From Planctomycetota bacterium (GTDB lineage Bacteria > Planctomycetota > Planctomycetia > Pirellulales > Pirellulaceae): 37,000 nt of DNA. Below, piece after piece: positions 9,952 through 20,225 of the stretch (position 1 is its first letter; every line of letters begins with the position of its first letter). The notes beneath the pieces are model-generated. The model saw only the letters and a program-made list of their open reading frames with translations, made no database searches and was not told the origin of the DNA. A program made the translations under genes and the position numbers. Location of the stretch: contig JAQBZB010000057.1 of assembly GCA_027622275.1 (NCBI GenBank), positions 1 to 37,000 on the forward strand, written 5' to 3'.

Positions 9952-10244
9952 GAATCAATCCGATGCTTCCAATGTCCTGGGTCGCGGCTATGGTGATGCA
10001 GGGCGAAGATCCTCACGTAATCACCGAGGGCGGCGAAGTACAAGTCAAACGGGAAACCGGGCACGCGGCAACGCTGAATGTCTGCCTCGACGATCGGGAA
10101 CCTGCTTGCATCCGCCTCAATGAACTTCAAGCTTCTCTTGATCGCCGCTGTCAACCCTTCCGCGGCTCGCACCGATTGTGTTGTGTAATAGTCAACAGCA
10201 TCGCGAATGTCCGTGAAGGCCTCTTCGTGATAGATCAGTCGCAT
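9948..10244 (-). CDS. ParE/RelE-family toxin (copy B)
   Basis: Small protein of 98 residues with the ParE/RelE plasmid-stabilisation fold: [20 protein letters not shown] at the start, then RFP and [15 protein letters not shown], and a C-terminal beta strand ending [13 protein letters not shown]. Relatives poison gyrase or ribosome-bound mRNA; the target here is not known. It overlaps the antitoxin gene by 10 bases and the following DUF1501 gene by 4, so three genes are translationally linked. It is clearly related to the toxin at 12706-12996 (shared IQRC, FP-D, LG and HHS-P positions) but well diverged. Toxin-antitoxin identity is strong; activity is untested. Confidence 0.9.
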   Translation of the reverse strand: MRLIYHEEAFTDIRDAVDYYTTQSVRAAEGLTAAIKRSLKFIEADASRFPIVEADIQRCRVPGFPFDLYFAALGDYVRIFALHHHSRDPGHWKHRIDS

Positions 10245-10492
10245 CGGGCAGCCCCGTTCAGGAAGTCCATCACATCTTCATGGCTGACCTCTTTGGCCGT
10301 GCCCTGCCGCATCTCCTCCGCCCGACGACGCACAATTGCCATGACTCGCTCCTGATGCTCCGGAGTCGGCTCGGCTTCGTTGATGCTGTCGTTCAATCGC
10401 TGAACCAACTCGACGCGTTGATCGATTGGTAGCGACAATGCATTCTCGGCGGTCTGCTGAAAGTCAGCTGGTGGTCGGGATTCAGTACTCAT
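10235..10492 (-). CDS. Addiction-module antitoxin, PF09720/TIGR02574-like (copy B)
   Basis: An 85-residue protein with the short conserved core LPIDQRVELVQRLNDSI near residues 21-37, typical of the 'putative addiction module component' family that pairs with ParE-type toxins. Such antitoxins bind and neutralise the toxin, and often repress their own operon. Antitoxin first, toxin second, with a 10-base overlap, is the classic order. A good aaggag ribosome binding site lies 7 bases before the ATG. The antitoxin at 12987-13241 is much more similar to this one than the two toxins are to each other (shared ADFQQ, LPIDQRVEL, GTA-EVSHEDVM). Confidence 0.9.
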   Translation of the reverse strand: MSTESRPPADFQQTAENALSLPIDQRVELVQRLNDSINEAEPTPEHQERVMAIVRRRAEEMRQGTAKEVSHEDVMDFLNGAARCD

Positions 10493-10499
10493 CGTTCGA

Positions 10500-10518
10500 C
10501 TCCTTCACGGGCATTATA
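10500..10518 (-). promoter_or_regulatory. TATAAT box and AAGGAG site ahead of antitoxin B
   Basis: On the minus strand a perfect TATAAT (10513-10518) lies between the end of the PSD1 remnant and the antitoxin start, and AAGGAG (10500-10505) sits 7 bases before the ATG. The same layout recurs before antitoxin A (TATAGT plus AAGGAG). No good -35 box is seen at 17 bases. An own promoter for the toxin-antitoxin pair is plausible. Confidence 0.45.
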
Positions 10519-10539
10519 ACTGACTCGGCAATTGATCGG

Positions 10540-10584
10540 CTATGGAATGAACAGAAATTCGTTGGCTTTCAACAGGGCACGGGA
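10540..10584 (-). pseudogene. 3' end remnant of a second PSD1 (DUF1553) gene
   Basis: Reading the minus strand in the frame that ends at the stop 10540-10542 gives SRALLKANEFLFIP. This matches the last residues of the intact PSD1 gene (TRALLNTNEFLFVP, ending at 13290). The spacing from stop to antitoxin start is 47 bases here and 48 in the intact copy, and the intervening DNA is also similar. The match fades upstream, where the frame overlaps the C-terminus of the LRR/HEAT gene. It is best read as what is left of the PSD1 gene of a duplicated operon. Confidence 0.75.
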
Positions 10585-12494
10585 CAATCGGCCGCGGGCG
10601 CTGGTGACAAACCTTGTGCGACTCGGTAATCCCTCATGGCCCTTGCAACGGACGCCAACGTACTTCGTGCATGTTCGGCCACTGTTTGGTTGTCGCCAGC
10701 GGAAAGATCAAGCAACTCGTGGACGAGAAGCCGAACCGTCTTTGAACTCCCCGGAGACACGAGTTCGTCGAGGTGTCGACCTACGTGTTCTCCGTCACGG
10801 AGTCTTTGAAGCGATTCAACAACGACTTCGTGTGACAATTCTGAATTGGCGGTAACCACATCGACCAGTACTCCCAGTACGTAACTGTGCTGCGAATTAA
10901 CAGCCGACGCCGAGTCTGTGTTCAATCGATTTCCCGAAGGATCCGTGTTCTTCTCAATATCTGCCAGCAGGCGACGAAGCCGGGGAACCGACGCGTTCGC
11001 TGCCTCAGGGTTGGCTTTTACAACACGCCCAATGGCGTGAACCGTGTAACCGAACTGTCGCTTTTCGAGCATCCCGACCAGGACTGGCATCACCTCGGCG
11101 GCACGGCTGGGATGATGATGAACAAGGTCGCCCAAGACTTCGGTAACAGCCAACTGAACCGAGAGTTCGGGATCCTCAGCCAGTTGAATCAACCGTGGCA
11201 AACCGAAGGCGACCGCCGCTTCGCTCGGAGCCCAGTCCTCGTTGAATGGATGACCGTATCGATCAAACGCATATACTGTTCTTCCTCGGACTTCGGGATC
11301 CTCGTGATTCAACATCCGCTCCAATTCCGTCGCATTTTCCGGGTCTTCCCATCCGTCTCGAACCAACAGGTACGAGCCGAATCTGTTTAGATATTCAGCC
11401 GTCCGAAGATCTGGCTCCGCACGAAAAGCTTCAAGCAGCTTCGATATATCGGCCTTCGTGAAGCTGTCGCGAGCGAAAGCGCGAACTTCGTAAGCGGCGT
11501 ATCCTGGCTCGCGAAGCCGAATCAGAAATTCGTCGACCGATTTGATCGGCTCGCCCCGTACCTCCCGTCGTTCAGTCGACGCGGGAAAGACCACCTTCTG
11601 TGGACGTGCGAAATGGGCCTCGCCAATCGCTTCGATCAATTGTGTGGCTTGTTGTGGGTCGAGATCGACCTCCTCAGTAACAATCTCGACGACCCCGGCG
11701 AGCGTCTCCTCCCATGGCGCGTGGGCATCCCAGAGAATACGCCCGAATGGATCTTGCGCTTGCACGGCACACGATTCAGAGAGTGGACTCAGAAGGTCCC
11801 TCGTCTGCCGTCCCAAGCCGTTCGTCACGTGAATATCAAGGATCTGCAACGACTTCAAGGATTGAAGAGCGATGGCATTGTCTGGAGTGATGCAATCGCT
11901 GTCGATTTCCAAAGCCGTGAGAGACGCTAGTCCGGCCAGCGATTTCAGGCCTTCCGCCGTGACTGCGGTGTCGAAGATGTTCAAGCTTTTGAGAGTAGTC
12001 ATGCCTGACAAACGCGACAGGCCTTCGTCGGTAATCGCCGTTCCACGGATCGACAACGCCGCCAGACGCAATGCCGAGAGACGAAGATCGTCGTCCGCAA
12101 ATGTCGACTCGTTCAACGATAAGTTGCGAAGGTTCGTTAGCCGGCCAAGAGCAAGATAGTGTTCACGGTCAAGCGTTGCTCCGTCGAGATTGAGCCGCTG
12201 GATCGTTGTGAAATCGGCCAGGCGATCAATGACCTCACCGGTGATTGTCGCTTTACTAAGGTCGACGGCGATCATCGGCTTGACGACGTCTGATGGGCCG
12301 GCCGGAGCCAAAACGATCTGCCCGCCCAGTTGCCGCACATCTTCTAAGAACGCTTCTTGTGCGAGTTCAAGTACGCGGGTGCGCTGGCCGTGCCGCACTC
12401 TCGCCACGATCGTAATCGAAATGGGGATTAACAACACCGCGAGCAGAATAACGAACGGCAGAATGTGGCTGCGTTGACGACCGGTGTCGCTCAT
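10569..12494 (-). CDS. Membrane-anchored LRR and HEAT-like repeat protein
   Basis: Protein of about 641 residues with one N-terminal membrane helix (residues 11-31, ILPFVILLAVLLIPISITIV). A leucine-rich-repeat region follows (about 95-235, with repeated L--L-L--T-I---GL-RL patterns such as LAALSIRGTAITDEGLSRLS), then a HEAT/armadillo-like helical region (about 375-600, e.g. FGLPRLIQLAEDPELSVQLAVTEVLGDL). The repeats suggest a scaffold exposed outside the membrane; no enzyme motif is seen. The ATG at 12494 was chosen because the longer frame to 12596 would translate a PSD1 remnant out of frame. The C-terminus (about the last 5 codons) overlaps the other PSD1 remnant in a different frame. The gene thus sits where the middle of a PSD1 gene should be. 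The function is unknown. Confidence 0.75.
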   Translation of the reverse strand: MSDTGRQRSHILPFVILLAVLLIPISITIVARVRHGQRTRVLELAQEAFLEDVRQLGGQIVLAPAGPSDVVKPMIAVDLSKATITGEVIDRLADFTTIQRLNLDGATLDREHYLALGRLTNLRNLSLNESTFADDDLRLSALRLAALSIRGTAITDEGLSRLSGMTTLKSLNIFDTAVTAEGLKSLAGLASLTALEIDSDCITPDNAIALQSLKSLQILDIHVTNGLGRQTRDLLSPLSESCAVQAQDPFGRILWDAHAPWEETLAGVVEIVTEEVDLDPQQATQLIEAIGEAHFARPQKVVFPASTERREVRGEPIKSVDEFLIRLREPGYAAYEVRAFARDSFTKADISKLLEAFRAEPDLRTAEYLNRFGSYLLVRDGWEDPENATELERMLNHEDPEVRGRTVYAFDRYGHPFNEDWAPSEAAVAFGLPRLIQLAEDPELSVQLAVTEVLGDLVHHHPSRAAEVMPVLVGMLEKRQFGYTVHAIGRVVKANPEAANASVPRLRRLLADIEKNTDPSGNRLNTDSASAVNSQHSYVLGVLVDVVTANSELSHEVVVESLQRLRDGEHVGRHLDELVSPGSSKTVRLLVHELLDLSAGDNQTVAEHARSTLASVARAMRDYRVAQGLSPAPAADCPVPC

Positions 12495-12508
12495 GGGGCA
12501 CGATGTTT

Positions 12509-12592
12509 CAATGACGGGATGCCGAGTGCATCGCAGACCGTCAAGATGGAGTCGCGAATCGCTTCCGCTTCGAGACGCCTTGGAGGAAACCG
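12509..12592 (-). pseudogene. Internal DUF1553 fragment of a second PSD1 gene
   Basis: Twenty-eight codons on the minus strand include RRLEAEAIRDSILTV, almost the same as RRLEAEAIRDCVLAV in the intact PSD1 gene at 13290-16127. The family's conserved LEAEAIRD motif is intact, but no start, stop or flanking domain belongs to it. It abuts a DUF1501 remnant on its upstream side and the LRR/HEAT gene on its downstream side. Confidence 0.85.
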
Positions 12593-12697
12593 TCACAACG
12601 ATCGCGAAGAGGCATCAACGGCGAGCAATTGAGCAAGCGCAGTGCCGCTCAAAGATCGGCGGCTGAGCAGATGCACTCCCCGCGGGCTACTTGGCAT
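12593..12697 (-). pseudogene. N-terminal DUF1501 remnant
   Basis: A 34-codon frame starting 9 bases after the stop of toxin A encodes HLLSRRSLSGTALAQLLAVD. This matches the N-terminus of the DUF1501 protein after toxin B (HLFNRRSFL ... [13 protein letters not shown]), with about eight residues missing in the middle, and includes the twin arginines. It stops at 12593-12595, exactly where the PSD1 fragment begins. It marks the place of a lost DUF1501 gene in the first operon copy. Confidence 0.85.
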
Positions 12698-12705
12698 GAT
12701 CCCGC

Positions 12706-12996
12706 TCAACTCCGGTTCGAACCGTACTCAGGATGTTGGCTGTGGTGCTTGACGGTAAGGATCTTAATCGTCGTGCCCAGTCGCGAGAAATGAATATCAT
12801 AAGGAAACCGGGGCAATGGACACCGCTGAATTCCGGCACGCACTGCATTGAATCGGTCTGGGGTTCGGAGGATCTGATCGACTGCGGATCGAAGAGATTC
12901 CCTGAACTTCACTGCACTCCGTTTTAATCTTTTCCAGTAGAACGTCACAGCCTCGACAACGTCCTGCTCTGCCTCCCAATGGTACGTCACTCGCAT
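12706..12996 (-). CDS. ParE/RelE-family toxin (copy A)
   Basis: A 96-residue ParE/RelE-like toxin: MRVTYHWEAEQDVVEAVTFYW, then RF, IQRCPLPRFPYDIHFSRLG and a terminal strand IKILTVKHHSQHP. It overlaps its antitoxin by 10 bases, the same overlap as in copy B. Compared with copy B the helices have diverged strongly while the core beta positions are kept, so specificity for the cognate antitoxin may have drifted. It follows the intact PSD1 gene and is itself followed by the DUF1501 remnant. Confidence 0.9.
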   Translation of the reverse strand: MRVTYHWEAEQDVVEAVTFYWKRLKRSAVKFRESLRSAVDQILRTPDRFNAVRAGIQRCPLPRFPYDIHFSRLGTTIKILTVKHHSQHPEYGSNRS

Positions 12997-13241
12997 TCGA
13001 TTATTTTCCGAGTGCTTTCCATCACGTCTTCATGCGAGACTTCATTTGCCGTTCCGTTCTGTAACTCCTGGAGCCGCCTTCCCGCGATTGCGAGGACATC
13101 CGCCTCGTACGCCGGATCGACGGGTGCATCAACGCTATCCCAGAGCCTTTGAGCCAACTCGACTCGCTGGTCAATCGGCAGCAATAAGGCATGATCTGTA
13201 ATCTGTTGAAAGTCTGCGGCTGATCGGGGTTCTGGACTCAT
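12987..13241 (-). CDS. Addiction-module antitoxin, PF09720/TIGR02574-like (copy A)
   Basis: An 84-residue antitoxin with the family core LPIDQRVELAQRLWDSV (residues 21-37) and a C-terminal GTANEVSHEDVMES segment shared with copy B. AAGGAG lies 8 bases before the ATG. The start is 48 bases after the PSD1 stop, so it may be read both from the PSD1 transcript and from a local promoter. It is expected to neutralise the overlapping toxin; cross-neutralisation of copy B is possible given the similarity. Confidence 0.9.
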   Translation of the reverse strand: MSPEPRSAADFQQITDHALLLPIDQRVELAQRLWDSVDAPVDPAYEADVLAIAGRRLQELQNGTANEVSHEDVMESTRKIIECE

Positions 13242-13249
13242 GGCATACG

Positions 13250-13268
13250 CTCCTTTGCTCCTACTATA
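13250..13268 (-). promoter_or_regulatory. TATAGT box and AAGGAG site ahead of antitoxin A
   Basis: On the minus strand cagttatagt (TATAGT at 13263-13268) and AAGGAG (13250-13255) match the position and sequence of the pair ahead of antitoxin B (cagttataat, AAGGAG). Conservation between two diverged copies supports a regulatory role, although no clear -35 box is present. Confidence 0.4.
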
Positions 13269-13289
13269 ACTGTTTTGGCAACAGGCTGG

Positions 13290-16127
<2,838 letters not shown>

Positions 16128-16296
16128 GGAAAGTGCGTGTGGCATAATTGTTAGCGCAGGGTTCTGGGCAGATGGACTTCCCCTATCATAACGCGTCGGC
16201 ACCTGGAAGTTCCAGATTGGATCAATTCTTGCATCCGAGGGCTCCCGCACGAGATAATGGTGTTCGCTGCCTCAACTGACGAATTGTTTCAATTTT

Positions 16297-16376
16297 AACA
16301 GAAGGAAACGGAGGTAACGAAGAGTAAGATACACCAGCGTACTCCATTCCCTTCGTTTCCTTGGCTTCCTTCTGTT
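16297..16376. repeat. Imperfect 26-bp inverted repeat between divergent PSD1 genes
   Basis: Arms 16297-16322 (aacagaaggaaacggaggta...) and 16351-16376 match at 22 of 26 positions around 28 bases. It lies in the 16128-16406 space between two divergent PSD1 operons, where both promoters must also be. No clear promoter boxes could be picked. An ORF that crosses it on the minus strand is composed of repeat and intergenic sequence and is not considered real. Confidence 0.65.
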
Positions 16377-16406
16377 CAACGTTCCACCTACCGCGTGAGA
16401 TGTTTG

Positions 16407-18716
16407 ATGATGCGAGTGTTCGACCACACGACGACAATCGCTCTTGCGATGATGTTTCTGGCGGCTGTTGCGTCGCGTGGTGATGAGCCGCATTGGGCGT
16501 ACCAACCGATCGTGCGACCTGCGTTGCCGTGGGTCGAGAATCCAGAATCGTGCGCGGCTCCGATCGATTGCTTCATCGCGAAACGGTTGGAAGCGGAGGG
16601 AGTTCACACGGCAGACGAAGCGGATCGCGTGACGCTGATTCGGCGCGTGAGTCTCGACGTGATCGGCTTGCCGCCGACGCCGGAAGAAGTGCGGGAGTTT
16701 GTCAACGACGATCGGCCAGGAGCCTACGAGCGGGTGGTTGACCGATTGCTTGCCTCGCCACACTACGGCGAGCATGGGGCGCGGCCTTGGTTGGATCTTT
16801 GCCACTATGCCGACACCGACGGTTACTTGACGGATCAAACAAGGCCCGTGGCTTGGCGATATCGAGCGTGGCTCGTTGACGCGTTGAACGCAGGCATGTC
16901 GTTCGATCAGTTTACGATCGAGCAACTGGCGGGAGACTTGCTGCCCGATGCGACCGCCCGTCAAAAGCTGGCGACGGGCTTCCTGCGCCAAACGCTCAGC
17001 AATCGTGAGGGCGGAGCCGATCCGGTCGAGTTTCGCGTGAAGCAAGTGCTCGATCGCACGTCGATGGTCGGCGAGATCTGGATGGGGCTGACCGTCGGCT
17101 GTGCCCAGTGCCACGATCACAAATTCGACGAGATCTCGCAGCAGGAGTTCTACGAGTTGTACGCCTTCCTCGACGCCGCCGAAGAGATCAACATCGACGC
17201 ACCGCTGCCATCGGAGCGCGAACCGTACGAGGCGGCGTTGCCCGAGTATCATCGTCAGCGACAAGAGTTGCTTGCGCCACTCGCCGTCGAAATCAACGAG
17301 CTGCAACGCCGCTGGGAGGAGAAGATCCTCGCGGCGCGCGACAATCCGGGGGAAGACTGGTATTGGGACCGTCAGTGGGAACTGGTCGGTCTGGTGTGGG
17401 GCGGAGGACTCGGCGAAGGTCAGCTCGAAGGTTGGCAGATTGTGATGCTTGACCCGGCCAAGCGGTCGCAGCTTCAAAAGGATCGGCTGCTCGATTACTT
17501 CGTTCCCAAAGCCGATACAGTCGACGCCGCGAAAGCGAAAGAGCTGAAATTGGGTGAGTTGAACGCCGAGCTGCGGAAGCTCCAGGCCTCGCTGCCGAAA
17601 GTGACTCGCGCTCCGACAATGATGCAAACACAAAACCCGCACACGACGTTCGTTCACCTCGCGGGCGATTTTCGTGATCGAGGCGACGATGTTTTGCCCG
17701 ACACGTTGGATGTCTTGCCAGCGCTGAAGGAGGAACGTCGCGATCGGTTGGCTTTAGCACAGTGGTTGGTCTCGCCCGAACATCCGTTGACGGCTCGAGT
17801 CGCCGTGAACCGCATGTGGCAACAGTTCTTTGGTCGCGGGATCGTCGCGACCGCCGGCGACTTCGGAGTCCGCGGTACGCCGCCGACACATCCCGACTTG
17901 TTGGATTGGCTGGCCACCGAGTTCCTTCGCAGCGGCTGGGACGTGAAGGGGCTGCAGCGTCTGATCGTCACCTCGGCGACGTATCGCCAAAGTAGCCATC
18001 TCGCTCCGCGAGATGCGCCTCATGCTAAGGACTTAACGTTGGAGAAGGCCGTGGCGATCCAGACGTCGCGTCAAGCAGGCTCATCTCGCGGAGCGAGATG
18101 GCTACTTTCAAAGCAAACACCCTTGCGGTTGTCCGCCGAGCAGATTCGCGACGCGACGCTACTGACGAGCGGTTTGTGGGATTCGCGAGTGGGCGGGCCA
18201 AGCGTCCGACCGCCGCAACCGGCCAGCGTTTCGGAAGAGGGATACGGCAACACTTGGGAAGCGAGCGCAGGGGGCGATCGGTATCGGCGAGGCCTTTACA
18301 CGTGGGTGCAACGGACGTCGCCGTTTGCGATGCATATTACCTTTGACGCGCCGAACCCAAACCACATTTGCACGCGGCGCGATCGCTCGAACACGCCACT
18401 GCAAGCGTTGACATTGCTGAACGATCCCGTCTTTCACGAGGCTGCGGCGGCGCTGGCGCAGCGCGTGCAGAGGGAAGTCGACGGCGACGATCAGCAGCGG
18501 ATCACACACGCGTTCCGATTGTGCCTGGCTCGCGATCCGAAGCCAGAAGAGCTGGCAGTACTGCGTGGCTTGCTGCAACAATTGCGCGATGATCCGGAAC
18601 TGAACACGCCGGCCACCGGGACGGATTCATCCGACCCGGCACCAGCCGCCGACCCTGCTTGGACGATGCTTTGCAGTGTTCTATTCAATCTGCACGAGTT
18701 CGTAACGAGGAACTGA
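16407..18716 (+). CDS. DUF1549/DUF1553 (PSD1-like) protein without N-terminal cytochrome domain
   Basis: Exported protein of about 769 residues. Signal peptide at about 1-25 (TIALAMMFLAAVASRGDE), then DUF1549 (about 35-245: RRVSLDVIGLPPTPEEVREF, and CAQCHDHKFDEIS, a CxxCH motif near 230), a helical linker, and DUF1553 (about 445-750: LTARVAVNRMWQQFFGRGI, LSAEQIRDATLL, DRSNTPLQALTLLNDPVF). Unlike the gene at 13290 it lacks the PSCyt1 domain. A 120-base palindromic element sits in frame at residues about 528-567 and replaces the usual short link between TYRQ and AEQIRD. The start is ATG 16407; GTG 16395 is also possible. The DUF1501 partner follows after one base. Its biochemical role is not established. 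Confidence 0.9.
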   Translation: MMRVFDHTTTIALAMMFLAAVASRGDEPHWAYQPIVRPALPWVENPESCAAPIDCFIAKRLEAEGVHTADEADRVTLIRRVSLDVIGLPPTPEEVREFVNDDRPGAYERVVDRLLASPHYGEHGARPWLDLCHYADTDGYLTDQTRPVAWRYRAWLVDALNAGMSFDQFTIEQLAGDLLPDATARQKLATGFLRQTLSNREGGADPVEFRVKQVLDRTSMVGEIWMGLTVGCAQCHDHKFDEISQQEFYELYAFLDAAEEINIDAPLPSEREPYEAALPEYHRQRQELLAPLAVEINELQRRWEEKILAARDNPGEDWYWDRQWELVGLVWGGGLGEGQLEGWQIVMLDPAKRSQLQKDRLLDYFVPKADTVDAAKAKELKLGELNAELRKLQASLPKVTRAPTMMQTQNPHTTFVHLAGDFRDRGDDVLPDTLDVLPALKEERRDRLALAQWLVSPEHPLTARVAVNRMWQQFFGRGIVATAGDFGVRGTPPTHPDLLDWLATEFLRSGWDVKGLQRLIVTSATYRQSSHLAPRDAPHAKDLTLEKAVAIQTSRQAGSSRGARWLLSKQTPLRLSAEQIRDATLLTSGLWDSRVGGPSVRPPQPASVSEEGYGNTWEASAGGDRYRRGLYTWVQRTSPFAMHITFDAPNPNHICTRRDRSNTPLQALTLLNDPVFHEAAAALAQRVQREVDGDDQQRITHAFRLCLARDPKPEELAVLRGLLQQLRDDPELNTPATGTDSSDPAPAADPAWTMLCSVLFNLHEFVTRN
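17989..18108. repeat. Palindromic repeat inside a PSD1 coding sequence, in frame
   Basis: The 27-base arms 17989-18015 (aaagtagccatctcgctccg...) and 18082-18108 are exact reverse complements 66 bases apart. Each arm contains its own small hairpin (catctcgc / gcgagatg). The total is 120 bases, exactly 40 codons, and the reading frame stays open throughout. The encoded segment (SSHLAPRDA ... SSRGARWLLS) does not look like the family at this place. Confidence 0.9.
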
Positions 18717-18717
18717 C

Positions 18718-20151
18718 ATGGAGTGGCGTGACCTACTCGCGTTTCAAAACCGACGCTGCTTTCTCCAGCACACGGCTGGCGGACTAGGCAGCATCGCGTT
18801 GTCGCAGCTGCTGGCGGATACCACGTCGGCGGCGGTCGCGAGCCCGTTGGCTCCGCGCCCTCCGCATTTCAAGCCTCGGGCGAAAAACGTGATCTTCATC
18901 TTCATGTCGGGCGCGCCGAGTCAGTACGACTTGTATTTGCCCAGGCCTGAGATGCAGCGATTGCATCGACAGCCCGTTCCTGGTTCATTCCTGCTGAACC
19001 TGAACGACGCCTTGATCAAAGGGAGCGCTCAGGTCTTTGCCAGTCCGCGAAAGTTCTCCAAGCATGGCGAATGCGGCATGGATTTTTCGGATTATGTGCC
19101 GCATCTGGCAACCTGCGCGGACGAGTTCTGCATGGTGCGGTCGCTGCACACCGATGTTTCGAACCACCACCCGGCCCAACTCATCATGAATTGCGGCGTG
19201 CCGCTGTTTGGCCATCCGTCGATGGGCTCTTGGGTGACGTATGGACTGGGCAGCGAAGCGAACGATTTGCCGGGCTACGTCGTGCTGTTGTCGAACTCGG
19301 GAGAAGGAGTCGACGGCGGCTCGTCGTTGTGGAACAACGGCTTCCTGCCGTCGGAGTATCGCGGCGTGAACTTCCGCAGCAAGGGCGATCCGATCTTGCA
19401 CTTGACGTCGCCGCCGGGGACCAGCCGTCGCGCACAGCGATCGCGTCTGGATGCCATTCGAACGCTCAACGAATTGCGCTTGCAAGACACAGGTAACAGC
19501 GAGATCGAATCACGCATCGCGGCTTACGAGTTGGCTTATCGAATGCAGGCGGCGGCACCCGAGCTAGTGGACCTGTCGGACGAGACAAGGACAACACGTC
19601 AGATGTACGGAATCGACCATGAAACGACGGAGCCGTTCGGCACCAACTGTCTGCTCGCTCGGCGGATGGTCGAGCGGGGCGTCCGCTTCGTGCAACTGTA
19701 TCATTCGACCTGGGATGACCATTCGAATCTGAATACGAAGCTGAAGAAGAATTGCGACATGACCGATCAGCCGGCGGCGGCGTTAATCAAGGACTTGAAA
19801 CAACGCGGCTTACTCGACGAGACGCTGGTGATTTGGGGCGGCGAGTTCGGCCGGACGCCGATGAATGAAGTCCGCCGCGGCAACACGCCCGGCAAGGAAG
19901 GACGCGACCATCATCCGTTCGCCTTTACCATGCTCCTGGCCGGCGGCGGTATCAAGGGCGGACAGATGGTTGGGGAGACCGACGAGCTGGGCTATCATCC
20001 TATCAAGGATCCGATTCACGTTCACGATCTACAGGCGACGATCCTGCATTGTCTGGGAATGGATCACCAGCTGCTGACCTTCCGGCATCAGGGACGCGAT
20101 TTCCGCCTGACGGATGTGGGCGGCAATGTCGTTCAGAAGCTGCTGGTTTGA
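18718..20151 (+). CDS. DUF1501 domain protein, Tat-type signal
   Basis: Partner of the upstream PSD1-like gene (one base between stop and ATG), as is usual for this pair in planctomycetes. The N-terminus NRRCFLQHTAGGLGSIALSQLL (Arg12-Arg13) is twin-arginine-like. Family motifs are KAKNVIFIFMSGAPSQYDLY-like sequence (about 58-77), GTNCLLARRMVERGVRFVQLYH (about 305-326), a DDHSNL segment, WGGEFGRTPMNE (about 372-383) and GRDHHPFAFTMLLAGGG (about 394-410) with candidate metal-binding His and Asp. 477 residues, full length. It is more compact than the DUF1501 protein at 8449. The function is unknown; a hydrolase-like fold is known for the family. Confidence 0.93.
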   Translation: MEWRDLLAFQNRRCFLQHTAGGLGSIALSQLLADTTSAAVASPLAPRPPHFKPRAKNVIFIFMSGAPSQYDLYLPRPEMQRLHRQPVPGSFLLNLNDALIKGSAQVFASPRKFSKHGECGMDFSDYVPHLATCADEFCMVRSLHTDVSNHHPAQLIMNCGVPLFGHPSMGSWVTYGLGSEANDLPGYVVLLSNSGEGVDGGSSLWNNGFLPSEYRGVNFRSKGDPILHLTSPPGTSRRAQRSRLDAIRTLNELRLQDTGNSEIESRIAAYELAYRMQAAAPELVDLSDETRTTRQMYGIDHETTEPFGTNCLLARRMVERGVRFVQLYHSTWDDHSNLNTKLKKNCDMTDQPAAALIKDLKQRGLLDETLVIWGGEFGRTPMNEVRRGNTPGKEGRDHHPFAFTMLLAGGGIKGGQMVGETDELGYHPIKDPIHVHDLQATILHCLGMDHQLLTFRHQGRDFRLTDVGGNVVQKLLV

Positions 20152-20161
20152 ACGCGTCTGT

Positions 20162-20220
20162 GTACGATGGCCTTCCACGGCCGTCGTGAAGCAATCGACG
20201 GCCTTGGAAGGCCATCGTAC
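20162..20220. terminator. Long hairpin between convergent genes
   Basis: Arms 20162-20186 (gtacgatggccttccacggc...) and 20196-20220 pair at 24 of 25 positions around a 9-base loop. It lies between the DUF1501 stop (20151) and the end of the convergent PilZ gene (20226). It could stop transcription from both sides, although only a short tttt follows on the plus strand. The sequence also looks like a repeat-family palindrome. Confidence 0.5.
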
Positions 20221-20225
20221 GAGTT

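Noticed and set aside
12495-12596. N-terminal extension of the LRR/HEAT protein
   Set aside because: It reads a PSD1 remnant in the wrong frame; ATG 12494 directly precedes the membrane helix.
16222-16437. 71-codon frame between the divergent PSD1 genes
   Set aside because: Made of the inverted repeat at 16297-16376; such repeat-derived frames are not credible genes.
16272-17657. 461-codon open frame on the minus strand
   Set aside because: Antisense to the second PSD1-like gene and intergenic repeat; no recognisable domain.
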